From Spinellus fusiger (taxonomy: Eukaryota > Mucoromycota > Mucoromycetes > Mucorales > Phycomycetaceae), in NCBI GenBank assembly GCA_025094145.1, contig JALLLS010000049.1:210220-274219 (forward strand): a DNA stretch of 64,000 nucleotides. The letters are read 5' to 3'. The position numbers and the translations under genes were made by a program. Below the pieces are notes generated by a model that saw nothing but the letters and a program-made list of their open reading frames with translations, did no database searches and was not told the origin of the DNA. This document shows, one piece after another, positions 24,556-36,762 of the stretch (positions are counted from its first letter, which is position 1; each line of letters opens with the position of its first letter).

Positions 24556-25035
24556 TTAGGCAGAAAATAATAATAATAAAAAAAGTAAATAAAGAATACA
24601 GGATACAGTCTCCATGGTGGACAAGAATGTCTAATGGACTCTTTTGTGTGTATGAATGAAAAAGAAACATATAACCTCTTTCTGATACTTTATTAGACGT
24701 GTCTAAAGAGGTGTGATGACTATCTATCACTCACATTTTCATCATAACAACTCTTGGTCCTTCTCCATCATTCACCATACATTTCTTTACTTTAACACTT
24801 GAGCATTTACCATTTATAAGTTGGATATTACCATGGAAACCTCAGTACAAATACTTATCCATTTGTCATAATGAAATCCGTAGTTTGATATATGCTATTA
24901 GACTATACTCTACACTATCTTGTGTCTTTTACACACAACACCAGTACTATTCTCCTACCTGTTTCCAGTGGTCCCTTACAATAGGAGAAGAGTGTTAATC
25001 TATTAAGAATGTATAGGGACTAGTCATTTTTATTT

Positions 25036-25213
25036 TAAATAATGAAATAATGAAATAATAAATAATAAATAATGAAATAATAAATAATAAATAATGAAAT
25101 AATAAATAATAAATAATAAATAATGAAATAATAAATAATAAATAATAAATAATAAATAATAAATAATGAAATAATAAATAATAAATAATAAATAATAAAT
25201 AATAAATAATAAT
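25036..25213. repeat. AAATAAT/GAAATAAT tandem array
   Basis: About 178 bp of AATAAATAAT units in which GAAATAAT variants recur at higher-order intervals, giving a two-level repeat. Confidence 0.9.
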
Positions 25214-27728
25214 AAAAGACTCAAAATGATATCCAGTAGGATGTATTCATTATCCCTTTGAAAATATCACTATGTGTATGAATGCATTATTTATCCATTT
25301 TCGTACTGTTTTGGCTGCTTGTCTATAAAGATGTTTGAAATGGGACGATTCCAATGCTATCTTTGGCATGTATCAACTCGTCATTAAATGAAAGTAGTCT
25401 CACCAAGCAATAGAGTATTTGGTGTCTGTGTATTTATAAAGGCAACTTACAAGTATCAAAAAACACATGTGGATTCATCAGAAAGAATAAAATCTGGCTA
25501 TTGAGTCTACTCTGCAGCAGTAGCTACTGCCACAGGTCACCCTTACCATGGAATAGCTTTTTTCTTAATAGCAGAAATACAATAGCAAAAGAACCAGAAT
25601 AAACCAGCAGAGACTCACAAGGTCTCTTCTCTTTCTGATGATAACTTGGGAGACTGTTCTGTCTATTATGTTCAATGACTAGTAAAAGAGAAAAAGAAAG
25701 AAAATGTAGTTTCTAATCACACTGAATACCAAGTAACATGACTCGATACTATGCTCATTGTATATGAATTAATAGTGAATATAGAACTATCTTATCAGAC
25801 GCCATGTCAGAGCATTGAATGGATAAGATACACACGATCGCCAAGAAAAATAACAAAACAAAACAAAAAGGGTTGGCTTTCATCGTGTCACGCTTATTTT
25901 CCTTTTCTTTCTATTTCTTCCTTATATAATTTGTTCAATAAAGATAAGACACATAAAAGTTAATATTTGGAGAACATCGCATAAATCAGTGCCCTTGTAG
26001 TACTTTGTGCAATAAGAAATAATAAGACTTCCTATCAATATTTAAGCAACTCTATAGGCAAAGGGGATACTATTCTACATTTGTATTCAAAAAGAAAGTC
26101 AATTTAAACTATAGATATAAACTTTTCTTTGTATCCAATCCTCCACGTTCTTTTCTCCCTTTTTTCTTCTCTTTTTCTTTGTATATTTTTAATTGCTGAA
26201 TTTGTCTCTTCATTTCCAAGTACTCATTACTATATTGGCTATGTTGTGATCCTTCAAGCTTATTCTCTCTTTTTCTTCTCTTTTTCTAACTTTGTAATTT
26301 TAGTGGATCAATGTCCAATTCATAGACGAGTCTTCTTTTTTTCTTTTTCTTTTTTTTCCCCTTAAAAATGGCGTATTTCTATTTCACTACAATTCAATCA
26401 AATGTTCTAGAGACTGGTCAACACATAATAAAGAAAGGAAAAATACTATAAAAAGACAAATGACCAAGCTATCAACAACAGCTAGATATAAACTAAACTC
26501 TACTTAATAGTCATTCTTATTTTTATTTTTATTTTTAATTAATAATAATAGATTAGCACAAATAATGTTGTATTGGCTTTGTCCAAGGCCAAGAAAAAAA
26601 AAAGCTTTTTCTTTTTCTCTTTCACACTGTGTGTAACATCCCAGTTTTAGTAAGATTGAAGGAAAGAGCGCGGACTATGGTGATCTTTTCAGTTGCTCAC
26701 AAGTAGCATTCCTGTAGTTTGGAGAGGGATGCAGATAAACTCATTCGATAAATATAGATTCTTGGCGACAATGGCTCTACTGTTTAAAATCCTAGGAAGG
26801 TTCTGTAGATACCTCTTCATCTATGCATTTATTTTCTGCCTCCCAGTGGTGATGGATACAGGTCTTTCACTTAAAATTAGACGTAATTCTGTTATTGATA
26901 CAAACCATAATGATGTGTAGATGAAATCAGCACAAGAGTACAACATTTTATTCTTATCTGATGCACGATGAGGTATCTTCCCTATATTTCCTTGTCTATC
27001 TTATAGTCATTCTAACCTTGATAATGCCCCGGTGAATGGGATGCATTGATAAGCTTTATTCATGCAAGGCTATCTTTCATAGGCCATGTGTTTTTTTAAA
27101 AAGGATATCGTATTGGCATACAGCTTTATTCATTTATCATGTCTACTAATACTTACCTATTCAATTCAGCATCTCTTGATCTGTGAAGACATCTGATAAG
27201 TTTATGTTGAGTGGAGATGTGTACTACACCCCAACAAATCAAATCAAATAGAAACAAGTATTATTATTATTATTACTTGAGCTAGTGTTGGAAAGTAGAA
27301 ATAGAAATAGTCTCAGTTCTAATAAGAACTCACAATAGTAAACTATAGAAGTATAAACATATGTATAAACATTAGATACAAGAGAAACTACCCCTGACAT
27401 CCAATAAGAAAAGAATACAAGTGAGCAACCCATTTGATATTTGTAACCTTGGCAAATATATATTTTATTATACTAAACACTCCTTTTACTTTTGGTGTGT
27501 TATGAATCCAAAAGCAAAACATTCTTTCTCATTTATCACTGTAGAGCACCCTAGTACAAATAAAATAGTTAGACATCTGTTGATCGTTGACACATTATTA
27601 TGAATTGTGTCTACAGTATGATTACAACGTATACTGATTCTTGAGTCGTCTAATCCTAGGTTAAGATTCTGTATGCCAAGTATAGAATACATCAGCTTTC
27701 TTTCTAGATTTTATGACTGTGCACACTC

Positions 27729-27780
27729 TTTCCCTTTTTTCCCTTTTTTCCCTTTTTTCCCTTTTTTTCCCTTTTTTTTT
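27729..27780. repeat. CCCTTTTTT 10-bp pyrimidine repeat
   Basis: Four or five tandem units of six to eight T followed by three C. The strand is fully pyrimidine. Confidence 0.8.
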
Positions 27781-29211
27781 CCATTTCTCTCTCTCTTAAT
27801 GAGACACTATATATATTTTTAGAATAAAAGAGTAGGCAACAAATACAGATAATATTATTTCTCGGGATAAGAAAAGGAGTTTGAGAAAGAGGTTATATTA
27901 TGGGTCAATAAGAAGAACAAGGATGACAAGGGAGGAGTGTGAGCAGAGCAAAAAAACTCTTTTCTTTTTTTTTCTTTCTTTCATCCTTACTATGTCTATA
28001 TTTGCCTGGCAAGTGTCATAAGTCTAACCACTATCACTACTCTCCCTGATTTGAATCTCAGGACCCATTAAAATAGTCTCCTTTTCTACAAGTATTTATT
28101 ATCATAATAAATAAAAAGGTATTAAAAATTCAAGAGATGAGTATTTGTAATGATAACAAGCAGATATTTTTAAAAGACAAAGATAAATGAAACTATCAAG
28201 AGTAAATGCACCCACTATTATTTAGATATAGCATGCACTGTACAGTATCTTTCCAATTAGATGGCTGTGGGTGGTCATCTGTATTCCATGTACTTTTATT
28301 ATCAGTAGTATGATGTTGTTACTGCTACTACTGCTACTACTGCTACTAATTAATATGAATAATATGGATATCTATGAATAAGAACAGACTAGAACCATGT
28401 TCTTTGTTCTATTATCAATTTTCAAGCGCCTTTCATCTACTCTCTCATTGCTATATATCTTTTAGTATGATTGACATCATTCCATTAGGTGCTAATGGGT
28501 CTTGTAGGCAATTAGTATTATAAAACCCCAACTACAATTAACTTTTTAATGCATATCAAATACCAGGTTATATTGCTTTTTATTTAACAACCTAATTTGA
28601 AACATTATGACTTTAATTGTTAATAATGGTGCTCCAATCTTTTACATTTTATATAATATATTTGTGTATGTTCTTAAAAGATTTAATAAATTAGCTATTC
28701 AAATCTTTAATGAAACACTTTACAGAGGTAGATTACTTTCCATATTTGAAGTTTTCCCTTAATATTCTTGCTTATGATTATCTTATTTGTTGAAGCAATG
28801 TGATAAATAAAAAGAAGTATTTTCTATCCATCTATTTATCTATTTATCTATTTATCTATTTATTCGTTTATTTACTCATTCATTAGCCATCCGTGGTATT
28901 TATTAAGCAGAGCAATGATTCGCCTGTTTTTAATAATGATTATAAAAACTCATCTTTAAACTCAACTGTCTTTTAGAAGTGTAAAAAGATCAGATTATAA
29001 TAAAGAAAAAGAGAAATGATCATGAAAGGCCACAGAGATAGATCAGAAGATGTGATTAAGCCTACACCTCTAGCTCATAAATAATGGATTTATTTTGAAC
29101 ATTAAACAAAGGGTGTTTCTGTCTCTTTTCATCCGAGATGACAGTCCTTGTCCAACAAATGAACGGATCTCTTAAGTAGAAAAAGAAAAAGAAAGGATAG
29201 ACACTATTTAT

Positions 29212-29269
29212 CCTACATTCTACATTCTACATTCTACATTCTACATTCCACATTCTTCATTCTACATTA
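29212..29269. repeat. 7-bp CTACATT tandem repeat
   Basis: Consecutive CTACATT units with two variants (CCACATT, CTTCATT). Confidence 0.85.
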
Positions 29270-29601
29270 TTCATCAAGGTATCTCTTTTACATGTCCTTT
29301 ATTTTATTCTTTGTTGAATGTACTCTTTCTTCTTTCTTCTTATTGTAGTATCAGGCAATTTGAAGTTTTTTTAAACTATAGACCCCACCTACAAATGAAC
29401 TCAATGATTTTTTTTTCAATCACTGACACGATGAAATTAGAACGGCGCAGATAGCCGCAAGAATGAGCTGGTCCTATAATGAATGGATAGATTGAATGAA
29501 TGACTTTTTTGTTCAAATAAAATATTATTATTATTGCAATTTTAAATAGAAGAGTGGATGATAATGATAGATGATAGATGATAATTTAGAAATGAATGAT
29601 A

Positions 29602-30084
29602 TTAAACAATGGCTGACATTGGAACTAGGTAGTCACTAGTATCCTCGTCATCATCCCCCTCTTCGCTCTCGTCACTCGAGGTATAGACACTGTGTCGGGC
29701 AGGGTAAGTAGAGAGACGAGTAAAAAAGAGTGGGCCTGTACAAGCGCTGGTGTCCACAGATAGATTGGGTTTATGTTTTTTCACTTTTGGATGGCTAGGG
29801 AGTGATGATAAAGACGAGTGCTTGTGAGAGAATGAGTTGGAGAGAGAAGAGTTCTGCGCCTGGCATAAGCTATGATTGGAATACGTAGGAGAAGAAATGG
29901 CAAGGGAAAGCATTGGGTTGACTTTGTATAGAACGGGTGTTTTACTGCTGCTTCTGTCATAATCACTTGATGAGTAGGTGTAGATAATCACTGGTAAATC
30001 CACAAATCGAACTGATTTTGAGATTTGTACTGTTGGGTAATTGACAAGGGAAGTGCGTTTGCGTTTTAATGGAAGAATTTGCAT
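29602..30084 (-). CDS. Hypothetical protein with RVxF-like PP1-docking motif
   Basis: A single open frame of 160 residues. After a basic N-terminus (LPLKRKR) it contains KSVRFVDLPV, a match to the PP1-docking consensus (K/R-x-V-x-F), followed by TYSSSDYDRSS. The same arrangement (a docking-like motif, an 8-10 residue strand, then SDYDR) occurs in the larger protein at 43813-45937. The remainder is Ser-rich with a basic cluster (KVKKHK) and an acidic C-terminal stretch (SDESEEGDDDEDTSDY). By inference it is a small regulator or targeting subunit of Glc7/PP1. There are no introns and no TM segment. An alternative start within the first residues is not evident. Confidence 0.6.
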   Translation of the reverse strand: MQILPLKRKRTSLVNYPTVQISKSVRFVDLPVIIYTYSSSDYDRSSSKTPVLYKVNPMLSLAISSPTYSNHSLCQAQNSSLSNSFSHKHSSLSSLPSHPKVKKHKPNLSVDTSACTGPLFFTRLSTYPARHSVYTSSDESEEGDDDEDTSDYLVPMSAIV

Positions 30085-31920
30085 TGTTGTGGGAGGATGT
30101 TAGGAATAATAATGGCAATAAAAAAACAAAAACAAAAATAAACAGATACTATATAAATATAAATATAAATAAAAGAAAGGGTGTGGTACGACTCTTTTTT
30201 CTTTCTTTTTATCTCACTTTATGACATAAAAATAGGTTTATTCACAAAAATGGGCCAAAGTTAAATTTGACGTTAAGTTTTAAAGATCAGCAAGCATGGC
30301 AGACGCCTCTTCTACCATTTATAGCACGGTTCGAGTTGCCATCTGTAATGCTCTCACGTGGAAACTCCACTCTTCCTTCTTCTCTCGCTCTCTATTTTTA
30401 CTCTTTCTATCCATCTATATTTATATCTATGTCTATATTTATATTTATATCTATCTAGATGAATATACAGACTAAGCAAGAGATGGGGAGGAAATAGCAA
30501 AACGGAAAAACATTTCCTTCCATGAAAGTCATCATTTTTGTAGCATTGCCAAGTAGACACTCTGTTGTAATTTCTTCTTGTGAATGACATTCAAAATAAA
30601 TAAATGGCAGAGAGTGGACTTGGAATGGCAAGATGCAACGTGTCTTTTTTTTTTTGTTTTTTTTTTGTTTTTTTTTTGTTTACCATGCTTTGTAACACCT
30701 AGGGGTAATAAAGCAACCACAGTGAATGAGTTTTGGCTGTATTCCTTGCCCTGTGCTTTCTTAATGACTGACAGGTAATGTCTAGTATGTAAATACTATA
30801 AAAAGAGTAGGTGTCTATTTATACTATCTATAGTCACTCATTATTGCTGTGATTTAAAAGACAGCATTTCAATTGCAAATGCTTTTGATGGAGCCAAACC
30901 TTTTAAGAGATCAATGCCTCAATCTGTTAATGAAAGATGAATGTCCTGTAGACAACAGTCAGATTGAATAATAGAAAATAATTTGTGTATTAATAATAAC
31001 AATGGCTATTAGAGTAGCTATTATAACAAATAACAAAAAAACAAAAAAACACAAAAAACACAAAGGGTACACACTGTCGTTTACTAATAGAACAACCCAT
31101 TTTACAGTCTCTCTTTTTATACTTATATATATTTGTATTTCTTTGTCCACTAATAAATGTAGATTAATAGAGTGGAATAAACTGATTCTCATTCCATGAA
31201 TTAGCTTTGTCTTAATTTTCTCTTTTACTGTAAGAGAAATAAAAAATAACAATAAAAGCCAATAAGTTGTGGAGTTGACTAATTTTTCCTTCAGAAGTCT
31301 ATTTCTCCTCTAGTGTAACATAGCAACTAATGAAGTGATCGGCTTTCTGAAACTGTATTTATTTTCCGTAGTCATTGTTACTGATGGTCTTTACTTGAGA
31401 TAAAGGATAAATCATTGAATTGAATGACCAATAAGACACAAGTGAAGGTGAAGCATTGTCTTGTATAGTTTGTTCACTCTCAGCCTACATCTTTAGAGAA
31501 AGCGGCTATTCTTGGAATAGCACGATCAACGTTTGCTACACTAGCAATGGTATATATTGATACAAAAGAAGACAATAAAGACAATAAAGACAGTAGATGA
31601 AGAGAGAAATGCTATTAATAATGAAAATTAGAGTAGTAATAAAAACAATAGCCGTCATAGAGGCAGTAGTCATTAGAATAGCATAAAAAGTAGTGACAAT
31701 AGAATAAACTGTACCCTTAAGAAAGATAATTAAAACTGTAACACTATCTATCTTTGTGACAAGGGCAACAAGGGTACTGAGTCAATAATGAGTTGTGCCA
31801 CTATGACTATAGACAAATAGCAACTGATCGATGAATTGATACTGTTTAATTATTATTATTAGTAATGGTAGTGGTAGTAGTAGTAGTAATAACAATAATA
31901 ACAATAATAACAATAATAAC

Positions 31921-31955
<35 letters not shown>

Positions 31956-31962
31956 TAATAAC

Positions 31963-32018
<56 letters not shown>

Positions 32019-32567
32019 CAACAACAACAAATCACTCATTGTTATTCTTTTGTATTATCATTATTTATTAGTGAGGATATAGATTAGGATGAGAATAAGC
32101 ATTATTTGATTTAACAAAGTGAAACATAGTGCATTAAAGAATAAACATGCTAATGTATCACTAATAATAAATTCAATGTACCACCAGACCATTTCTAGTT
32201 ACATGTCTTCCCGCCTGAAAATCACATTCTCTATTCTTTTGTTCTGTAGTCTGATATATTTACAGTAATGACAATTCACATAAAACACCAACATTGTAAA
32301 ACACATAACAAGATATTTTTGAGAGTAAGAAAAAATTACATAGATATACATTATATCAATATATTTACAAGTCAAGGTGGATTTTCTTTATCTATGGATA
32401 AATAAATCTACTGAGTAGGGCATAAGGGAGTAATTAAAAAAAAAGAGAGACATAGATGTTATAGACTATCTGTAAATATAAATAAATAAAGAGAGGAGAG
32501 AGAACAAAGGGAAAAGAGGGAGAAATCAGAAAGAAAGAAATAATAAAAAGGGAAGCGACAGTATAAC
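30085..32567. other. Gene-poor intergenic region
   Basis: Open frames here come from simple repeats: TATCTA at 30410-30455, T tracts at 30645-30680 and a trinucleotide array. No coding sequence is supported. The left part is the upstream side of the 29602-30084 gene, and the right end is the 3' flank of the RING gene. Confidence 0.6.
31851..32029. repeat. (AAT/AAC/GTA)n trinucleotide array
   Basis: About 180 bp of ATT, GTA, AAT and AAC trinucleotides, longest as AAT. They create spurious poly-Leu, poly-Ile and poly-Val frames on both strands. Confidence 0.95.
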
Positions 32568-34379
32568 TTAAGATATATTACAAGAAGACCCTGCTCCAAT
32601 GGATGTGAGCTGATCTTTAGACTGAAGCCAGTAAGACCATTGATCCTTGAACTTATCAATCCAATGGGTAATGGCCAAAACACGTTCACGGACAGATGTC
32701 ATGGTAAGCAACAGCTTCTTCTCATCTTCACTCAATGGCACCATGTTGGCCACCCACCACGTAAAGATAACACGATCACGCTGAGGACCACGGACGACAG
32801 GAGGACTTCCCAGTGCATTGAGCCACTGTGAGAATCGATCTGTAGGTGTTGCACGTTGATGAGCAAGGATGGTCTCTACAAAGGTAGCCAGTTGATCCAG
32901 AAGACTGTCGGTTGTTTCTTCTTCTTTTGATTTCACAGAAGCAGCAGAAGGAACTACGACGAGGGTGGGAGTTTCTTTTTGTGGTTTGGGTTGGGCAGCA
33001 GATAGTCCTTGCAGATGCATTTGAATCCATGGCGATTTCTTTGCAGCTGTCTGGGTCTGAGGATGAGCACGGGCTGCCCATGACTGACGCTGGCCCATGG
33101 CAAGGGCTGGACGTGCAAGAGTGGCGGAACCCGAGGCGGCACCAGGGATAGCAGGAGTACGAGCCATTGGGGAGAAAGGACGAGCAGGAGAGAAAGGAGT
33201 GGGGGCACTGCTAGCACCACCACTGCTAGGAGCAGCAGCTTGTGGAGGCCTGGATGCAAAGGGACTGAAAGGACGAGGGGCTTGAGGTTGTGGTCTCTGT
33301 GCTTGTTGTTGTGCTTGTTGTTGCTGTTGCTGTTGCTGCTGTAAGTTCTGCATGGCCTGTTGTGCTTGCTGTTGCACTTGCTGCTGGAGTGTCTGTTGCT
33401 GTTGACGGGCTCTCATTGCACTGGCTGTCATGATCTGACGTCGTTCCTGGGCCTGTTCCTGCTCAGCATCCATGTCATCGACACGCTCAATCTTCCCCAC
33501 TGGATAGCCATCCACCATGGTGTGCTCGAGGACCTTGAATCGGTGGGATCCAACGGCTTCAACAATAGAGCGTCCATCAGGAAGGGTCTGCACATGAGTC
33601 AACTCTAACATGGTGCCGTACTCATAAAAGGGTCCTTCTCCAGGGGCTCTTGCCTGTCGTGGGCGGGCCAGGCACATGGCAAATCGTCTTCGAGAAGAAG
33701 CCATGACCCTTCGAAGCATCAATTGATAGCGCGGTTCGAATATATGCATAACACATCGGTTGTGGGGGAATGTAAGAGCACCCATGAAAATAGGAATGGT
33801 ATCGTCCTGTTCAATGACTTGCACCTCGTGATCGTGACTTGTTTCATTGTATAAAAGGGAAACCCAGTCACACAACAACTGAGTGGGAGGAGGCACCGAG
33901 ACAAGTGTTTCTCTGCAGACTGGGCAGTTTCGCTGGTGATCAAAAGAGCGCACAAGACAAGGGCGACAGAAAGTATGACCACAGGGTGTGGTGGAGGGTT
34001 CATAGAATCGTGTACAGCAAATAGCACATTCCATGTCAGACTCCAATAAAGGCTGCAGTTGCTCCACTACGGGAACACAACCATTAAGGGTTGTCTGCAT
34101 TTGCTGTAGAATGACATTGGTAAGCACGGGCACTGTATGGGCGCGCTGGCAGTCAGGTGCAACACATATTTTTTGGGTATTGGTAGCACATGCATAACAG
34201 ACAGTAAATCCACAGGGCAAGGTGCAAGGTCTATCGAGTGTTTGCTGACATGATGGACAGTGTTGAAGTGAGTGAAGTAAGGCTGCAGGTGTTTGAAGAA
34301 GCTTGGCTCGTTTGGCCGGTGCTACCTCAGCGTCCACACAATCGTGAGAACGCTTGTTTTTATTCGAAAAGCCTAGCAA
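32568..34379 (-). CDS. RING finger and LON-substrate-binding domain protein (LONRF-like)
   Basis: One uninterrupted frame of 603 residues. RING 1 (about residues 41-80) has CPSC, CGFTVCYAC and C-APDC. RING 2 (about 117-155) has CAIC, CGHTFCRPC and CPVC, an intact C3HC4 pattern. From about residue 190 comes a LON N-terminal (substrate-binding) domain: IPIFMGALTFPHNRCVMHIFEPRYQLM, then YGTMLEL and VGSHRFKVLE. The domain is then split by about 170 residues of Gln-rich (QQQQQ) and Pro/Ala-rich linker. A helical end (TWWVANMVPLSEDEKKLLL) follows, as at the end of the LON domain. The architecture fits LONRF-family E3 ubiquitin ligases, without the TPR repeats of animal members. Function as an E3 is inferred from the RINGs. 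The long linker inside the LON fold is unusual. Confidence 0.88.
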   Translation of the reverse strand: MLGFSNKNKRSHDCVDAEVAPAKRAKLLQTPAALLHSLQHCPSCQQTLDRPCTLPCGFTVCYACATNTQKICVAPDCQRAHTVPVLTNVILQQMQTTLNGCVPVVEQLQPLLESDMECAICCTRFYEPSTTPCGHTFCRPCLVRSFDHQRNCPVCRETLVSVPPPTQLLCDWVSLLYNETSHDHEVQVIEQDDTIPIFMGALTFPHNRCVMHIFEPRYQLMLRRVMASSRRRFAMCLARPRQARAPGEGPFYEYGTMLELTHVQTLPDGRSIVEAVGSHRFKVLEHTMVDGYPVGKIERVDDMDAEQEQAQERRQIMTASAMRARQQQQTLQQQVQQQAQQAMQNLQQQQQQQQQAQQQAQRPQPQAPRPFSPFASRPPQAAAPSSGGASSAPTPFSPARPFSPMARTPAIPGAASGSATLARPALAMGQRQSWAARAHPQTQTAAKKSPWIQMHLQGLSAAQPKPQKETPTLVVVPSAASVKSKEEETTDSLLDQLATFVETILAHQRATPTDRFSQWLNALGSPPVVRGPQRDRVIFTWWVANMVPLSEDEKKLLLTMTSVRERVLAITHWIDKFKDQWSYWLQSKDQLTSIGAGSSCNIS

Positions 34380-34921
34380 TGTTGATGATGTTGATAGTGG
34401 GTATAGCTAAATAGCCCAAGGATAAGCAGTGAAGAAGAAGGGAGGGGGGGAAAAAGGATCTCTTTATATAGAGCTCAGACTTTTTTTATTATATTTAAAG
34501 AAAAAAAATAAAACCCTTTTTTAGTCTTTAGTCTTTTTTAGTCTTTTTTTTTAATCTTTTTTTTTTAATTTTTTTTTTCTCTATCGAGGCATAGAAGTAC
34601 ATGAGATCCGACAAAGAAAACTTTATTCCGAATTTCCTTTTCCTTTTCTCCCTTTGAATTGGTACAAGAATAGAGAAATCGATCAAAGAGACCAGGGTCC
34701 ACTCAGCAGAACCACACTCTCTACACTGCATTAAGAAAAAATAATGGACATTTATTGAAGAAGAGAAAGGACGATCAAAGGATGCTTCCGGTGGAAGTGT
34801 GGAGGTATGAAGCACTTTTATCCCCGATCGATCGATTTACCTCTGTCCGCTGACATTCCTTTCCTCCCTTTCCCTGCTCCTCTCCTTCACAGCTCTTAAC
34901 ATCGATCGAAATGCCTCTGTT
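34380..34921. other. Intergenic region with T-rich tract
   Basis: This lies between the RING gene start and the 3' end of the fucosyltransferase-like gene. It contains a TTTAGTC/T-rich tract (34480-34580) and a CGATCGATCGATT run near 34830. No gene is supported. Confidence 0.5.
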
Positions 34922-36529
34922 TTAATTTGTTCCGTTGAGAACCCATGTCTGACCGTGTCTCATGACTTTAATCTCCTTTTCAGTATACGCTGGATGAAGC
35001 TGTCGTTCGATGTAGCTGGTAAAGGTGCTGTCCTTGGTGCCGATAAAGGTATGGCCATGAGCAGAAATCATCGCATCTATCATCGGAATAAGGGATGACT
35101 CGAGCCGGATCTTCTCCTCCACCACCTCCAGACGTCGCAAGTCCTTGAGGTCCTCATCAAAGTCAGAGAGAATAAAGGTGCATGGGAACACCCGAAAGAT
35201 CTTCTGCAGCAGTGGGTGTGTGCGTGGATGGGGACAATCAGTAGCAATGTACAACACTGTCTTGCGGAAATGCCGTGTGATGTCATTGGCCTCACTACAG
35301 ACAAGATCAAGATCCTGACGGTCACCCAGCCTGTCCTCAACATCAGCCGGATGTTGGACCGCGATAGGCTGATACACATCTTCACTGGGCTGGACCTTTC
35401 GGAGCTGCCTGACTTCATAGTCTGTGTTCTCCAGTCGATCTTGACCGTGTTGGCTGTCTATCAAAGTGACGTCTGCCAAAGTAAGATTGGTAAAGCTGTT
35501 GACAAGCTCATGGAAGATCGTATCAATATTGATAGAAGCCCTGACTTTGAAAAGGCCATCGCCTACACGGAGATGGAGTCCCACAAAACGGTCGACGCCT
35601 CCGATCTTATTCACAATCTTGGCAGCTGTGTCGATAAGCACAGGATGACGAAAGATCATGTGTGTACGAAGAAACAAGAGTAATTCCGCGTGCTCTTTTG
35701 TTTGTGCAAGGACTCGGTAACTGCCGAACATGGAGCCAAATTGGAGAATCCGGTGCGGGATAGCCTGGAGAGAAGCCAGTTCGATCCGGTGAGCAAACCG
35801 GGCAAGGGGGGTAGGGGAGTCCGGCATGTCATACACACGGAATTCATAGGAGGACGTGTCTTTAATTTCATGCATGTCCGCTGCTGTGAGATGAAGAGTA
35901 TTGAACATCCACTCGTGGCTCAAGTCATCTCTGTAGATGACCTTGACACGCTGGCTGATCTTCTTCATGTCATAGAAGAAGTTCCATGGCACACTTGTCC
36001 ATCGAAAGTAGTTGAGGCATTCAGGCGACAGGGGCTGATCTCCCAAGAGACTGGGGCAATGCTCCAACCCACGCTTGGTCTGCAGCAATAGACGAGCATA
36101 CAGCTTGGGGTATCTCAACCAAGGCATAGCAGAGTCACCAAGAAAGACACGGGGTAGTAGCAGGGTTCTGTTGAGATAGGAGGCGAGCAAAAGGGCATTC
36201 TCAAGCTCAATGCGCTGGTTGTGGAATCCAGAGTGAGGGAAGTAGGCCATGTAGCTCTCATTAGAGTCCAATGGAGAATCCTCAAAGGGTCCTGGGAAGT
36301 CTACTTTGATGGGTCCTGTGGGTGGTAGGGGTGGAAAAGTGCCTCCGAGTGGCTGCTGTGGTGCTTTTAAGAGGGGTTGGAGCATAGGCTCATGACTCTT
36401 CACTGCCAAAGGTGCATTGAACAGCTCCCTTTGAGGTTCTGCTTCATAGCTCATCAAAAGCCAAAGACACACTCCAATGCTCAATGCCACTGCCACTGCC
36501 ACTGCAGTTATTTGCCGTCTTGGATTCAT
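34922..36529 (-). CDS. Type II membrane protein, GDP-fucose O-fucosyltransferase-like
   Basis: I chose the ATG at 36529 (MNPRRQITAV) over the upstream ATG because it gives a short basic tail directly before a TM anchor (about residues 8-27, VAVAVALSIGVCLWLLM), as in Golgi enzymes. The length is 535 residues, without introns. The luminal part has SGFHNQRIELENALLLASYLNRTLLLP, a pattern seen at the start of O-fucosyltransferase-like folds, and VGLHLRVGDGLF, the motif with the key Arg. Several N-glycosylation sequons (NRT, NLT, NES) suit a luminal enzyme. The family is protein O-fucosyltransferase-like (GT-B); the acceptor is unknown. The late Cys/Asp-rich segment IATDCPHPRTHPLLQKIF fits the C-terminal Rossmann half. 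Confidence 0.75.
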   Translation of the reverse strand: MNPRRQITAVAVAVALSIGVCLWLLMSYEAEPQRELFNAPLAVKSHEPMLQPLLKAPQQPLGGTFPPLPPTGPIKVDFPGPFEDSPLDSNESYMAYFPHSGFHNQRIELENALLLASYLNRTLLLPRVFLGDSAMPWLRYPKLYARLLLQTKRGLEHCPSLLGDQPLSPECLNYFRWTSVPWNFFYDMKKISQRVKVIYRDDLSHEWMFNTLHLTAADMHEIKDTSSYEFRVYDMPDSPTPLARFAHRIELASLQAIPHRILQFGSMFGSYRVLAQTKEHAELLLFLRTHMIFRHPVLIDTAAKIVNKIGGVDRFVGLHLRVGDGLFKVRASINIDTIFHELVNSFTNLTLADVTLIDSQHGQDRLENTDYEVRQLRKVQPSEDVYQPIAVQHPADVEDRLGDRQDLDLVCSEANDITRHFRKTVLYIATDCPHPRTHPLLQKIFRVFPCTFILSDFDEDLKDLRRLEVVEEKIRLESSLIPMIDAMISAHGHTFIGTKDSTFTSYIERQLHPAYTEKEIKVMRHGQTWVLNGTN

Positions 36530-36708
36530 GTGTAGGATGAACGACAAGACGTGGGTGTAGATATAAAGAATACAGTGCAATACAAAACAAAACAAAAAAC
36601 AACGAAACAGGAGCTGAAACTCAATCTATTCAATCCCACAAGCACGCACGAATGAGGGACAAGGTATGGAGAGAAATCAACAAGTGTCTCAATGACTCAC
36701 TGTTCTTC

Positions 36709-36709
<1 letters not shown>

Positions 36710-36760
<51 letters not shown>
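36710..36760. repeat. (TTTC)n microsatellite
   Basis: About 12 tandem TTTC units. Confidence 0.95.

Positions 36761-36762
<2 letters not shown>

Larger units (their letters stand above)
24556..29601. other. 5-kb gene-poor intergenic region
   Basis: No gene can be supported. Open frames are short, Phe/Ile/Leu/Ser-rich and caused by simple sequence. It contains an AATAAT/GAAATAAT array, CT tracts (26150-26365, 27725-27785, 27960-27985), TATCTATT repeats (28835-28865) and a 7-bp repeat (29212-29269). There is no tRNA-like cloverleaf I trust. Confidence 0.6.

Noticed and set aside
25030..25224. CRISPR-like regular repeats
   Set aside because: Units are under 12 bp, contiguous and lack unique spacers. 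It is a eukaryotic microsatellite.
28000..28075. tRNA-like T-arm (CCTGA...TCAGG)
   Set aside because: The loop is eight bases, no acceptor stem pairs, and no A box lies at the right distance.
31782..32071. Poly-Leu, poly-Ile and poly-Val reading frames
   Set aside because: They are purely products of an AAT/AAC trinucleotide array.
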